DNA from: Phocaeicola massiliensis B84634 = Timone 84634 = DSM 17679 = JCM 13223
Lineage (GTDB): Bacteria; Bacteroidota; Bacteroidia; Bacteroidales; Bacteroidaceae
NCBI RefSeq assembly: GCF_000382445.1
Contig: NZ_KB905472.1
Location: 760,444 to 824,443 of the forward strand
Direction: 5' to 3'
DNA: 64,000 bases
The position numbers and the translations under genes were made by a program. Positions within the stretch are counted from its first letter, which is position 1; every line of letters begins with the position of its first letter. This document shows, in pieces, positions 23,548 to 32,533 of this stretch. The notes beneath the pieces were generated by a model that worked only from the letters and a program-made list of their open reading frames with translations, was not told the origin of the DNA and made no database searches.

Positions 23548-24606
23548 ATGGATAATTTTGGAGAAATACTAATAAAATGGTATCAAGATAACAAGCGTGA
23601 TTTGCCTTGGCGCAGGACGAAGAATCCTTATTTAATATGGATTTCGGAAATTATATTGCAACAGACGCGCGTCGCTCAAGGTTATGATTACTATCAACGT
23701 TTTGTAAAACGTTTCCCTGACGTGTTTTCATTAGCGGCTGCCGATGAAGACGAGGTCATGAAATATTGGCAAGGATTGGGCTATTATTCTCGTGCCCGTA
23801 ATTTACATGCTGCTGCGCGTAGTATGGCCGGTGCCGGAGGTTTTCCTAAAACATATAAAGAGGTGCTGGCTTTGAAAGGAGTGGGAGAGTATACTGCGGC
23901 TGCCATTTGTTCTTTTGCTTATGGAATGCCTTATGCTGTGGTGGATGGGAATGTTTATCGGGTGCTTTCGCGCTGGTTGGGGATTGAAACGCCCATAGAC
24001 TCTGCAGAAGGGAAGAGGATTTTTGCGGAAGTGGCGGCGGAGTTATTGGATAAAGCGCAACCGGGGATTTATAATCAGGCGATAATGGATTTTGGCGCGT
24101 TGCAGTGCACTCCTGCTTCGCCCAACTGTATGTTCTGCCCTTTTGTTGATACTTGTGTCGCCCGGCAAAAGGGGGTGGTGGATACGCTGCCTGTGAAACA
24201 GCATAAGACAAAGGTGGCAAATCGTTACTTTAATTATATCTATGTACGCATGGGCGCGCATACATTAATCAATAAACGGACAGGGAATGATATCTGGAAG
24301 AATCTGTATGAGCTTCCTTTGATAGAAACGGAGAATGAAGTGCCCGAAGAAAAGTTCTATGCTTTATCCCGGTGGCGGGAAATGTTGGCTGAAGGCGAGA
24401 CTCCCTTGGTCCGGCTGGTACAAAAAGGAGTGAAACATGTCTTATCCCATCGGGTGATTTATGCAAATTTTTATGAGGTTATTCTGCCCGAAGATTCTGC
24501 CTCTTTTGCACAGTATCAGAGAATTAGGATAGAAGATTTGCATAAATTTGCTGTTTCTCGCTTGGTAAATCAGTTTTTTTCGCTAATTTTGAAGCCTGAT
24601 AATTAA
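23548..24606 (+). CDS. mutY: A/G-specific adenine glycosylase MutY
   Basis: A 352-residue DNA glycosylase that removes adenine paired with 8-oxoguanine. Visible: the catalytic Glu in WISEIILQQTRV, the helix-hairpin-helix LKGVGEYTAAAI, the catalytic Asp in AVVDGNVYRVLSRW, and the Fe-S cluster Cys set CTPASPNCMFCPFVDTC. The C-terminal 130 residues form the NUDIX-like 8-oxoG recognition domain. First gene of the mutY-ssb-gldE cluster, an order I know from other Bacteroidetes. Confidence 0.96.
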   Translation: MDNFGEILIKWYQDNKRDLPWRRTKNPYLIWISEIILQQTRVAQGYDYYQRFVKRFPDVFSLAAADEDEVMKYWQGLGYYSRARNLHAAARSMAGAGGFPKTYKEVLALKGVGEYTAAAICSFAYGMPYAVVDGNVYRVLSRWLGIETPIDSAEGKRIFAEVAAELLDKAQPGIYNQAIMDFGALQCTPASPNCMFCPFVDTCVARQKGVVDTLPVKQHKTKVANRYFNYIYVRMGAHTLINKRTGNDIWKNLYELPLIETENEVPEEKFYALSRWREMLAEGETPLVRLVQKGVKHVLSHRVIYANFYEVILPEDSASFAQYQRIRIEDLHKFAVSRLVNQFFSLILKPDN

Positions 24607-24620
24607 AATGGAAGAAGAGA

Positions 24621-25058
24621 ATGTCATTAAATAAAGTGCAATTGATAGGGAACGTAGGTAAAGACCCTGATGTGAGATATTTGGATAATGGTGTTGCTGT
24701 AGCTACTTTTTCTTTGGCTACCACAGACCGTGCATATACCTTGGCAAATGGGACTCAGGTTCCTGAACGTACCGAATGGCATAATATTGTTTTGTGGAGA
24801 GGATTGGCGCAAACGGCTGAAAAGTATGTTCGCAAAGGAGATAAGCTTTATATCGAAGGTAAAATCCGCAGCCGTTTTTACGATGATCAGAATGGTATCA
24901 AACGTACTATCGTTGAAATCTTTGCTGATAACATGGAAATGCTGACTCCCCGTACTGCTTCTCAGCAGCAAGGAGGATATATGCCGCAAGCTACTTCACA
25001 GCCGGCATCGCAACAGCCTGCCGCCAATAGCAGCGTGACAGATGATTTACCGTTTTAA
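24621..25058 (+). CDS. ssb: Single-stranded DNA-binding protein
   Basis: A 145-residue SSB. The OB fold (residues 1-105) starts MSLNKVQLIGNVGKDPDVRY and includes EWHNIVLWRGLAQTAEKYV and GDKLYIEGKIRSR. A Gln/Pro/Ala-rich linker leads to the acidic tip DDLPF that binds replication and repair partners. It starts 14 nt after mutY. The neighbour mutY and this gene probably share an mRNA. Confidence 0.96.
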   Translation: MSLNKVQLIGNVGKDPDVRYLDNGVAVATFSLATTDRAYTLANGTQVPERTEWHNIVLWRGLAQTAEKYVRKGDKLYIEGKIRSRFYDDQNGIKRTIVEIFADNMEMLTPRTASQQQGGYMPQATSQPASQQPAANSSVTDDLPF

Positions 25059-25095
25059 TTTTAAAGAACCGGATGTTTAACTAAAACCAGATTCC

Positions 25096-26445
25096 TTGGA
25101 CCCTGACTCGTATTTATGCCGCTTGGCGGATTTGTTTGACGGTGTGACCGTGACTACTCCTACTATAGGAGCAATTATAGCTATTGTATTAGCTGTTATA
25201 TTATTGTATGCATCAGGCTTTGTGTCTGCTTCGGAAATTGCTTTCTTCTCTCTGTCTCCCGGTGACTTGAGTGAAATAGAGGAAGGGCAGACTTCTTCCG
25301 ACAGGCGTATCAGTGCTCTGCTGGACGATTCTGAACACTTGTTAGCCACTATTCTGATTTCTAATAATTTTGTGAATGTGACGATAATCATGCTGTGCAA
25401 TTATTTCTTTGCCAGCACCATCCATTGGGGAAATTCTGTCATACTTGAATTTCTGGTTATAACGGTCATTCTTACTTTCTTATTACTTCTGTTTGGAGAA
25501 ATAATGCCCAAAATTTATTCGGCACAGCATACTTTGAAGTTTTGCCGTAAGGCTGCTCCTGTCATTTCTTTCTTGAAAACATTATTTTCTCCTTTGTCTG
25601 CCCTGTTGGTTCGCTCTTCATTCTTAATTAATAAATGTGTGGCGAAGAAGAACTATAATATTTCAGTCGACGAATTGTCGCAGGCGTTGGAGTTGACCGA
25701 TAAGAATGAAATATCGGAGGAGAGCAACATTCTGGAGGGAATTATCCGTTTTGGTGGAGAGACTGCCAAGGAGGTGATGACACCGCGTCTTGATATGGTG
25801 GATTTGGAAATCAATACTCCTTATGCCGAGGTGCTGAAGTGTATTGTAGATAATGCATATTCACGTATTCCTGTATATGCCGAGTCACGTGATAATATCA
25901 AAGGTATTCTTTATATCAAGGACTTGTTGCCTCATCTTAACAAGATGGATAATTTCCGTTGGCAAACACTGATCCGTCCTGCTTATTTTGTTCCTGAAAC
26001 AAAAATGATTGATGATTTGCTGCGTGACTTTCAGGCAAATAAAATTCATATTGCCATTGTTGTTGACGAGTTTGGAGGAACATCGGGCATTGTAACCATG
26101 GAAGATATCATTGAGGAAATTGTAGGAGAAATCAATGATGAATATGATGATGAAGAACGCACGTATGTGAAACTGAATGACCGCACTTATATTTTTGAGG
26201 CTAAAACTCTTCTGTCTGATTTCTATAAGATAATGAAGATAGACTCGAATATATTTGAGAGAGTGGAAGGAGATGCCGATACCTTAGCCGGTCTTTTACT
26301 TGAGATAAAGGGAGAGTTCCCGGTGTTGCATGAACATTTGGATTATGAAAACTATCATTTTGAAGTGTTGGAAATGAACACCCGTCGAATCTTGAAAGTA
26401 AAAGTGATTGTTGACGAACCCCAAGTGGCGGAAGAAACGAAGTAA
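25096..26445 (+). CDS. gldE: GldE-like CBS-domain membrane protein
   Basis: A 449-residue member of the CorC/HlyC-related family, named GldE for gliding motility in Flavobacterium; Bacteroides do not glide, so its role here is probably ion or envelope homeostasis. Residues about 20-170 form a CNNM/DUF21 transmembrane domain (ASGFVSASEIAFFSLSPGDL; LLFGEIMPKIYS). A CBS pair spans about 215-335 (MTPRLDMVDLEI; IAIVVDEFGGTSGIVTMEDI). A CorC_HlyC C-domain ends the protein. The start is a TTG at 25096; no better ATG exists before the first membrane segment. PPTase gene follows 5 nt later. Confidence 0.85.
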   Translation: MDPDSYLCRLADLFDGVTVTTPTIGAIIAIVLAVILLYASGFVSASEIAFFSLSPGDLSEIEEGQTSSDRRISALLDDSEHLLATILISNNFVNVTIIMLCNYFFASTIHWGNSVILEFLVITVILTFLLLLFGEIMPKIYSAQHTLKFCRKAAPVISFLKTLFSPLSALLVRSSFLINKCVAKKNYNISVDELSQALELTDKNEISEESNILEGIIRFGGETAKEVMTPRLDMVDLEINTPYAEVLKCIVDNAYSRIPVYAESRDNIKGILYIKDLLPHLNKMDNFRWQTLIRPAYFVPETKMIDDLLRDFQANKIHIAIVVDEFGGTSGIVTMEDIIEEIVGEINDEYDDEERTYVKLNDRTYIFEAKTLLSDFYKIMKIDSNIFERVEGDADTLAGLLLEIKGEFPVLHEHLDYENYHFEVLEMNTRRILKVKVIVDEPQVAEETK

Positions 26446-26450
26446 TCATT

Positions 26451-27092
26451 ATGCCGTTATATCGGAAAATTCAAGAAAACGGACTGCTGGTCGGGGTTTG
26501 GAAAACAGAGGAAACGGTGGAGCAGTTATTGGCTTTGCTTGGCAATATTTCTATGTACGAGAAAGACTTGGAGCATTTTACCTCTGATATGCGGAAATAT
26601 GAATGGCTGGCTGTACGTGTATTACTGAAAACATTGTGCGGAGAAGAAAAGAAGGTGGTTTATCTTCCTTCCGGGAAGCCATATCTGGCAGATGGAAGTG
26701 CACATATCAGCATATCTCATACGAATGGTTATGTGGCTGTTGCCCTGCATCCGACCGAAGAAGTAGGAATCGATATTGAGAGATATGGGGTAAGGGTTCG
26801 TAGGGTTGTTTCTCGTTTTGTGCGGCCGGACGAAGAAAAAACGATGAATCAAGGTGATGAAGTATATGTATTGCTTCTTCACTGGTCTGCCAAAGAAACA
26901 TTGTTCAAGGTGATGGGGGTGGAAGGTGTAGACTTTATCCGGCATTTGCATATTTTTCCTTTTGTCATGGAAGAGGAGGGGTGTTTGGAAGCGCAGGAAT
27001 ATCGGACAGAGGAACAGTGGCATTATCGGGTGCGTTATCTGACTCATCCCGATTTCGTGCTTACTTGGACTATAAAAAAAATGCCAACGTGA
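26451..27092 (+). CDS. 4'-phosphopantetheinyl transferase (Sfp/HetI type)
   Basis: A 213-residue PPTase that attaches the phosphopantetheine arm of CoA to carrier proteins. Motifs: YLPSGKPYLADGSAHISISH, then VGIDIE with the metal-binding Asp and Glu, and HWSAKETLFKVMG. It follows gldE by 5 nt, so it belongs to the mutY-ssb-gldE mRNA. Its 3' end overlaps by 23 bp the convergent frame behind the cobalamin riboswitch. Confidence 0.9.
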   Translation: MPLYRKIQENGLLVGVWKTEETVEQLLALLGNISMYEKDLEHFTSDMRKYEWLAVRVLLKTLCGEEKKVVYLPSGKPYLADGSAHISISHTNGYVAVALHPTEEVGIDIERYGVRVRRVVSRFVRPDEEKTMNQGDEVYVLLLHWSAKETLFKVMGVEGVDFIRHLHIFPFVMEEEGCLEAQEYRTEEQWHYRVRYLTHPDFVLTWTIKKMPT

Positions 27093-27209
27093 TTCCCATC
27101 AGGCTGGCACTCAAATAAACTTGGCAGAGTTTATTCTTATAAAAAATCTCTTTTACCTGATCATCTCTTTTGGGATAGCGAAACGGAGAAGATAGCGGAT
27201 GCTAATCAT
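27070..27209 (-). pseudogene. Short ORF behind the cobalamin riboswitch, frame-broken
   Basis: ATG at 27209 opens MISIRYLLRFAIPK and stops at 27153. In the -1 frame the sequence continues as RDDQVKEIFYKNKLCQ and ends at 27070 in a hydrophobic stretch (SASLMGITLAFFL), giving a coherent 46-residue small membrane protein. The junction is CCCAAAA (27174-27168), a canonical X-XXY-YYZ slippery heptamer in the right frame. Either a single A was lost (decay or sequence error) or there is -1 frameshifting. It is the only coding material downstream of the riboswitch. Confidence 0.45.
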
Positions 27210-27261
27210 CCTTTATGTTCAATGTTCCAAGCTCTTTCCTCGAAAGCTTCAGGATGTGAAA

Positions 27262-27405
27262 GTGTATAGGCAGGTCTTCTGACTTGTTTCCGCTATAAGC
27301 ACCTTCCCGGAAATGCTTTCCAGTGGTTAATGGAGTTTGCTTATGCGTTTTGTGAAACATACAGCAGCGGGACTGTTCAGGATTCTCACCTGATTCCCTT
27401 TTAAT
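27262..27405 (-). ncRNA. Cobalamin riboswitch
   Basis: The minus strand contains the conserved B12-element blocks in order: GGTGAGAATCCTGAAC, AGTCCCGCTGCTGTA, ACCACTGGAAAGCATTTCC-GGGAAGG, and GTCAGAAGACCTGCC. These are the core of the AdoCbl/MeCbl riboswitch that lowers expression when cobalamin is present. A complete promoter stands upstream (27445-27474). No cobalamin transport or synthesis gene follows on this strand within the window; the next gene is convergent. Confidence 0.93.
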
Positions 27406-27444
27406 CATTTATCTTTGACTAAAGATAAACAAACCAATACATTG

Positions 27445-27474
27445 CAAATATACTGCTTATCTTTAGAAAAACAA
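27445..27474 (-). promoter_or_regulatory. Promoter of the cobalamin riboswitch transcript
   Basis: TTG (27474-27472), 19 bp, TATATTTG (27452-27445) on the minus strand, predicting RNA start near 27438. An inverted repeat TTATCTTT/AAAGATAA (27409-27428) lies just inside the transcript. Confidence 0.65.
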
Positions 27475-27519
27475 TTAATTCTTTTGGTTTTTGTAAAGGG
27501 AGGAATAGAAATTTTGCCT

Positions 27520-27527
27520 TATCTTTG
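27520..27527 (+). promoter_or_regulatory. -7 box TATCTTTG of the HAD gene
   Basis: Perfect TAnnTTTG 20 bp upstream of the ATG at 27548, divergent from the riboswitch promoter. Confidence 0.5.
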
Positions 27528-27547
27528 TGACATAATTTAGAGTAACT

Positions 27548-27970
27548 ATGATTATAGCAGTAGACTTTGACGGAACAATCGTGGAACATAAGTATCCCGC
27601 AATAGGTAAAGAAATTCCTTTTGCCATAGAAACATTGAAAAAATTGCAGCAAGAACGTCATTTCCTTATATTATGGAGCGTTCGTGAAGGTCGTTTATTG
27701 GAAGAAGCGGTGGAGTTTTGCCGTCAGCGGGGACTGGAATTTTATGCAGTCAATAGCAATTATGCCGAAGAGAAAGATAAAAGCCGGTATTATTCGCGTA
27801 AACTGAAGGCGGATTTATTTATTGATGACCGTAATTTGGGCGGGTTGCCTGATTGGGGGGTGATTTATGAAATGGTGCACAATCGCTTAAGTTATGAGCA
27901 GGTATATCAAAATCTGCATAATGAAAAACGCCCTGCTCCTAAAGGTTTTTGGGCAAGGCTTTTCAAATAA
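27548..27970 (+). CDS. HAD-superfamily hydrolase, BT0820-like
   Basis: A 140-residue HAD-fold protein. Motif I reads IIAVDFDGTIVEH with both catalytic Asp residues; motif II is ILWSVREG; the motif III/IV region is KADLFIDDRNLGG with the metal-binding Asp pair. No cap domain, so it resembles small HAD phosphatases typified by BT0820 of B. thetaiotaomicron. Substrate unknown. Monocistronic, convergent with the sensor kinase gene. Confidence 0.82.
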   Translation: MIIAVDFDGTIVEHKYPAIGKEIPFAIETLKKLQQERHFLILWSVREGRLLEEAVEFCRQRGLEFYAVNSNYAEEKDKSRYYSRKLKADLFIDDRNLGGLPDWGVIYEMVHNRLSYEQVYQNLHNEKRPAPKGFWARLFK

Positions 27971-27986
27971 TAGGAAAGGCGTCCTT

Positions 27987-29768
27987 TTATTCTTTACACA
28001 ACGTAAAGATAAATTCCAACCCCCCACCGGGATTATTCTTGGCAAAGATAGTCCCGCCATGCAGAATGACTGCGTTTTTTACAATGGCAAGTCCGAGTCC
28101 TGTGCCGCCTAATTTGCGTGAGCGTCCTTTATCAACTCGGTAGAAGCGTTCGAACAGGCGGCTTAAATGCTCGGGAGCTACTCCTATACCGGTGTCCGAG
28201 AAACTGAAATAGTAGAAACGTTCGTCTTCACGGAAGCAACGGACTGTAATTGATATTCCTGTACCGGCATAAGCGATGGCATTGTCTGTCAGGTTTCTGA
28301 AAATGGAATAGAGCAAGGAAGCATTGCCGGATACAGTCAGTCCATGGGGTAGAAAATTGGATGCTGTTATCTGTTTTTCTTCCAATTCCAAGGCAACTTC
28401 ATTCAGTATGTTTTGCATCATAACTGTCAGGTTGACTTGTTCAGTCTCTATCATATTGGGGGCTTCCTCCATGCGTGTCAAGACAGAAATATCACGTAAC
28501 AAATGTGCCAGGCGATTACTTTGAGCATAACTGCGTTCGAGGAACGTATTTATTTTTTCTCGTGGCAGTCCCGGGTTATTGACTATTGTCTCAAGATATC
28601 CTTGTATGCTGCTGACCGGGGTCTTTAATTCATGGGCAATATTCTGAGTTAATTGTTTTTTTAACCGTGCCTGTTCTTCTTCCTGAGTGACATCGTTGAT
28701 AGAAATTTCAAAGCTGTCGTCTTGAAAAATAATACAGTCTACCGAGAAAATACGACCGTTTTTGTCTATAACAATCGACATTCGTTTCTCTTCTTTGCTG
28801 ATTGTGCGCTCTTTATTTTTGGCAATGAAATCAGTAATCGGCTGAAGTTCCGGAATAGAGAAGATTTCCTCTGTCGAACTCAGGTTTTTGTCCGAAATGA
28901 GGTTGGCGTACTGGGTAAAGAGATTATTAACCAGTATTTCTTGTTTCTTATGGGTAAAAACTCCTAATCCTTCACGGGATATTTGCAGGTGGGTTATCAG
29001 TTTCTCTCTTTCGATATATAAATCTTCTTTTGCCTGATGCAGTCGTCTGTATATCTGAATGATATGTTGGGAAATCTCACCCAATTCGTTTTTCGGAAAT
29101 GCTCCTTGCAAGTCGGTGTCTATCGGTTCGTTACGATCAGCTTTCAAAGCAAATTGTTGCAACTGTGTGATTGACATCCCCAATTTATGTGTAAAACGGT
29201 AAAAGATAAAAATCAGCACGAGACTTACTATAAGCGTAAACCATACAAAATGGGAATCTGCTTTTAAATGACGCACCAAGCTGACACTATAGGGCAATGC
29301 GGAACGGATTATATAATTAGTGTTCGGATAATATTGGGCTGAATAGAAAAACTCTCCTCCTAAACTTTCGGATTGGCGATTAATGGAATAGCCGCTTCCT
29401 TGGCTGATAGCTTCCTTTATTTCTTCCCGGTTGAGATGGTTGCTGAAGTACAGCGGATTCTGTTCGATATTATCATACAACACTTTCCCTTCTTTATCAA
29501 TAAGGGTGACGCGCAATTCATCCAACGTATGTTCGTGTACATATTTATCTAAAAGTCTCAAATTCAATGTGTCTTTTCCACGGAGAAAGTCATTCAGACG
29601 GTCATTATAATTCTGTAATTGAGTGTTGAGCAGTTCTATTTTGTATTCCTTTTCCCTGCGATATTGAAATGCCATAAAGCAAATGGCAAAGACAAGAAAC
29701 AATACAATGACAGAAAGAAAAAGCTTCTTGCTGAACGATAATACATGGCTGGATAGTTCAAGTGTCAT
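27987..29768 (-). CDS. PhoR-like sensor histidine kinase
   Basis: A 593-residue membrane kinase. Transmembrane segments at about 15-33 and 172-192 flank a periplasmic sensor domain; a HAMP-like linker and PAS-like segment follow. The phospho-acceptor His is in QNIAHELKTPVSSIQGYLE. The ATPase domain shows the N box (FRNLTDNAIAYA), G1 (FSDTGIGVAPEH), FERFYRV and G2 (GGTGLGLAIVKNA). It autophosphorylates and passes phosphate to the response regulator encoded 17 nt upstream. Architecture resembles PhoR, but no pho gene is nearby, so the signal is uncertain. Confidence 0.9.
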   Translation of the reverse strand: MTLELSSHVLSFSKKLFLSVIVLFLVFAICFMAFQYRREKEYKIELLNTQLQNYNDRLNDFLRGKDTLNLRLLDKYVHEHTLDELRVTLIDKEGKVLYDNIEQNPLYFSNHLNREEIKEAISQGSGYSINRQSESLGGEFFYSAQYYPNTNYIIRSALPYSVSLVRHLKADSHFVWFTLIVSLVLIFIFYRFTHKLGMSITQLQQFALKADRNEPIDTDLQGAFPKNELGEISQHIIQIYRRLHQAKEDLYIEREKLITHLQISREGLGVFTHKKQEILVNNLFTQYANLISDKNLSSTEEIFSIPELQPITDFIAKNKERTISKEEKRMSIVIDKNGRIFSVDCIIFQDDSFEISINDVTQEEEQARLKKQLTQNIAHELKTPVSSIQGYLETIVNNPGLPREKINTFLERSYAQSNRLAHLLRDISVLTRMEEAPNMIETEQVNLTVMMQNILNEVALELEEKQITASNFLPHGLTVSGNASLLYSIFRNLTDNAIAYAGTGISITVRCFREDERFYYFSFSDTGIGVAPEHLSRLFERFYRVDKGRSRKLGGTGLGLAIVKNAVILHGGTIFAKNNPGGGLEFIFTLCKE

Positions 29769-29785
29769 GATAAAGCAGACTTTAT

Positions 29786-30475
29786 TTATTGATATTCAAA
29801 GCAATATCCGTATCCCAGACGTGTTACGATACATTTTCCATATTCTCCGACTTTTTTGCGTAGCCGGGTGATATTCACATCAATGGTGCGGTCGAGTACG
29901 TATACTTCTTCTTGCCAGACTTTTGCTAAAATATCTTCGCGGGAAAACACACGTCCCTGATTTTGCAATAGGAGCAGCAGAATCTCAAATTCTTTTTTGG
30001 TAAGAGAGACTTCAATACCGTCAATACTTACTTTCTTTTTGGTCATATCAAGTATCAATCCTTTATAAACCAGTTGTTGCGGAGCTTCTTTTTCGTTACC
30101 CGATGCTGTGCGACGCAACACCGCCTTGACACGTACCATTACTTCGCGCAGGGAAAAAGGTTTTGAAATGTAGTCATCAGCTCCCAAATTGAAGCCGGTC
30201 ACGGTATCGTTTTCTGTATCTTTGGCAGTAATGAAAATGATAGGAATAGTGGCGGTGGCTTTATTTTTTTTGAGCATACTTGCCATCTTGAAACCTGAGA
30301 TCTCACCCATCATGACATCCAATAAAAGGAGATCGTATTTAGTGAGATCCGTTTTTAAGGCTTCTTCGGCAGAGTTGGCAGTATCTACCAAATATCCTTC
30401 GTTTTCCAAGTTGAATTTAAGAATCTCACAGAGATCCTCTTCGTCATCAACTACTAAAATGCGGTAATCATTCAT
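29786..30475 (-). CDS. OmpR/PhoB-family response regulator
   Basis: A 229-residue two-component regulator. The receiver (residues 1-120) has the acidic pair VDDEEDL, the phosphorylated Asp in LLLLDVMMG and the switch Lys in YISKPFSLRE. The winged-helix DNA-binding domain (about 135-229) ends TIDVNITRLRKKVGEYGKCIVTRLGYGY split between TIDVNITRLRKKVG and TRLGYGYCFE. First gene of the operon with the sensor kinase. A TAGTTTTG box lies 23 bp upstream. Confidence 0.92.
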   Translation of the reverse strand: MNDYRILVVDDEEDLCEILKFNLENEGYLVDTANSAEEALKTDLTKYDLLLLDVMMGEISGFKMASMLKKNKATATIPIIFITAKDTENDTVTGFNLGADDYISKPFSLREVMVRVKAVLRRTASGNEKEAPQQLVYKGLILDMTKKKVSIDGIEVSLTKKEFEILLLLLQNQGRVFSREDILAKVWQEEVYVLDRTIDVNITRLRKKVGEYGKCIVTRLGYGYCFEYQ

Positions 30476-30498
30476 GTCGTTCCTCTTTTTATTTACTA

Positions 30499-30506
30499 CA
30501 AAACTA
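30499..30506 (-). promoter_or_regulatory. -7 box TAGTTTTG of the two-component operon
   Basis: TAnnTTTG on the minus strand 24 bp upstream of the regulator ATG; a second similar box, CATCTTTG, lies further upstream. Confidence 0.45.
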
Positions 30507-30579
30507 ATCTTTTCTTGTTTCGCATTGCAAAGATGGAGCGTTTTTATTACTATTTAATGAAACAAATATTACAAATGTG

Positions 30580-31629
30580 TTACATTGTAGGTATGGTAAA
30601 CTCACCGGCAACCGGAATACTCATTTGATGCCGTATCTCACTTTCATTTTTGCCATGACCCAAAAGAAACATTAGTTTTGTAAGAACGGACTCTACTGTA
30701 CTGTCATATCCACTGATAACTCCGGCATCGAGCAAATGAAGTCCGGTTTCATATCTTCCCATCTCTACACTTCCTGTAGAACATTGGGAAATATTGATAA
30801 TGACGATACCACGGTCGGTAGCTTCTTTCAGTAAGTCGATGAACCAAGGTTTTTGTGGAGCATTACCCGAACCGTATGTTTTAAGCACCACTGCCCGCAA
30901 TCCGGGGGTATGAAGTATGTTTCGTATCATATTTTCCTGAATACCGGGAAAGAGTGTCAGGATGACGACATTGGTGTCGTACAGATAGTGGGGCTTTAGA
31001 GCCACATTGGGATTTGCTTTATGAATACGGTCATATTCATACTTGATATGAATACCGGCTGTAGCAAGTGATGGATAATTATATGAACGGAAAGCATTAA
31101 AGTTTTCTGCATTAATTTTTGTCGTTCTGTTGCCGCGAAGCAAGTGGTTTTCAAAGAAGATACACACTTCGGGAACGATGGCTGTACCATCGGGGTGTTT
31201 GGCAGCGGCAATTTCAATGGAAGTGATAAGATTTTCTTTGCCGTCGGTACGCAACATGCCAATGGGAAGCTGGCTACCTGTCAAGATGACCGGCTTACTT
31301 AAATTTTCCAACATGAAACTAAGGGCAGAAGCGGTATATGCCATGGTGTCTGTTCCGTGAAGAATGACAAAACCGTCAAAATTATCATAATTGTAAGCGA
31401 TGATTTTTACCAGTTTTGCCCATAAAGAAGGTTCCATGTCGGAAGAATCGATGGGAGGATTAAACTGATAGGAAGAAATGCGGTAATTGAAACGTTTTAA
31501 CTCCGGAACATTCTCTTGAAGTTGATCAAAATTGAAGGCTTCTAAAGCACCTGTTTCGGGATTCTCAATCATACCGATTGTACCACCTGTATATATTAGC
31601 AAAACGGAAGGATATTCACTCTTTATCAT
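30580..31629 (-). CDS. ansA: Type I L-asparaginase
   Basis: A 349-residue asparaginase converting asparagine to aspartate and ammonia. Motif 1 LLIYTGGTIGMIENP carries the nucleophilic Thr; motif 2 FVILHGTDTMAYTASALSFM carries the second Thr and Asp. No signal peptide, so the cytoplasmic type I enzyme. The longest frame starts at 31707, but the promoter (TTTG at 31683-31686, 20 bp, TATCTTTG at 31655-31662) lies inside that extension, so ATG 31629 is correct. Monocistronic, downstream of trpA on the same strand. Confidence 0.93.
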   Translation of the reverse strand: MIKSEYPSVLLIYTGGTIGMIENPETGALEAFNFDQLQENVPELKRFNYRISSYQFNPPIDSSDMEPSLWAKLVKIIAYNYDNFDGFVILHGTDTMAYTASALSFMLENLSKPVILTGSQLPIGMLRTDGKENLITSIEIAAAKHPDGTAIVPEVCIFFENHLLRGNRTTKINAENFNAFRSYNYPSLATAGIHIKYEYDRIHKANPNVALKPHYLYDTNVVILTLFPGIQENMIRNILHTPGLRAVVLKTYGSGNAPQKPWFIDLLKEATDRGIVIINISQCSTGSVEMGRYETGLHLLDAGVISGYDSTVESVLTKLMFLLGHGKNESEIRHQMSIPVAGEFTIPTM

Positions 31630-31654
31630 AAGTATATCTGATTGGATTATGGCA

Positions 31655-31686
31655 CAAAGATACGGAATATGTGGAAATATGGCAAA
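31655..31686 (-). promoter_or_regulatory. Promoter of ansA
   Basis: Minus strand TTTG (31686-31683), 20 bp, TATCTTTG (31662-31655). Confidence 0.7.
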
Positions 31687-31753
31687 ATTAAGATGGAGAA
31701 ATAACAAAATGTTTTTGCTGTTTCTCCATGCATTTGTTTAAATAGTGCTTCTC

Positions 31754-32533
31754 CTACTCGTTGTTTAATGCTTTGAGCAACTTGTCGGTTGCTGCTTCAG
31801 CATCTCCTTTTTCATCACCAAGTAGCGTAACGAACTTGCTTCCGATTATTGCTCCTGCTGCATTGGCAGAGGCTGTTTCGAATGTCTGTTTATTTGATAT
31901 TCCGAAACCTATCATTCGAGGGTTACGCAACTTCATAGCTGCAATGCGTTGGAAATATGCCTGCTTCTGTGTACCGAAATCTTTCTGTACACCGGTAATG
32001 GCTGCCGAAGATACCATATAGATAAATCCATCTGTATGTTCGTCAATCAGCCGGATGCGTTCTTCACTTGTTTCAGGTGTAATCAGCATAATCACTTTTA
32101 TATCATATTTTTCTGCAATGGGGCGATACTCATTCATGTAATCTTTGAAAGGAAGGTCGGGAATGATAACTCCGTCGATACCAACCTCTTTGCAGGTACG
32201 GCAGAAGTTTTCGAAGCCGAATTGCATGATAGGGTTTAAATATCCCATTAAAATAAGAGGAATCTGTACTTTGTGGCGAATATCCTTCAGTTGCGTAAAA
32301 AGGAGTTGTAGTGTCATGCCGTTTTTCAATGCCTGTGTTGCTGCATGTTGGATAACGGGGCCGTCTGCCATCGGGTCACTGAAAGGAATACCTATTTCAA
32401 TCATATCGATTCCTTTACTTGCCAGTGTGTTGATAACGTTTGCAGTACCGTCTGAGGTAGGATAGCCGGCACAAAAATAAATGGATAAAATATCTTTTTG
32501 TTTTGTGCTGAATAAATTATTAATTCTGTTCAT
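31754..32533 (-). CDS. trpA: Tryptophan synthase alpha subunit
   Basis: A 259-residue TIM barrel that cleaves indole-3-glycerol phosphate to indole, which tunnels to TrpB. Visible: [20 protein letters not shown] (catalytic Glu and Asp) and GVIIPDLPF. Loop region [10 protein letters not shown] resembles the usual phosphate-binding area, and [10 protein letters not shown] completes it. Last gene of the trp operon; its ATG overlaps the trpF stop (ATGA). Confidence 0.96.
   Translation of the reverse strand: MNRINNLFSTKQKDILSIYFCAGYPTSDGTANVINTLASKGIDMIEIGIPFSDPMADGPVIQHAATQALKNGMTLQLLFTQLKDIRHKVQIPLILMGYLNPIMQFGFENFCRTCKEVGIDGVIIPDLPFKDYMNEYRPIAEKYDIKVIMLITPETSEERIRLIDEHTDGFIYMVSSAAITGVQKDFGTQKQAYFQRIAAMKLRNPRMIGFGISNKQTFETASANAAGAIIGSKFVTLLGDEKGDAEAATDKLLKALNNE

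Noticed and set aside
27202-27408. 68-codon minus-strand ORF over the riboswitch
   Set aside because: Its sequence is the translated riboswitch core, which is better explained as structured RNA.
29786-30475. Assignment of the regulator as RprY or PhoB by name
   Set aside because: Only the OmpR/PhoB family level is supported; no pst or pho genes are adjacent.
31630-31707. Longer N-terminus for asparaginase
   Set aside because: The promoter lies within the extension, so that start would precede the RNA.
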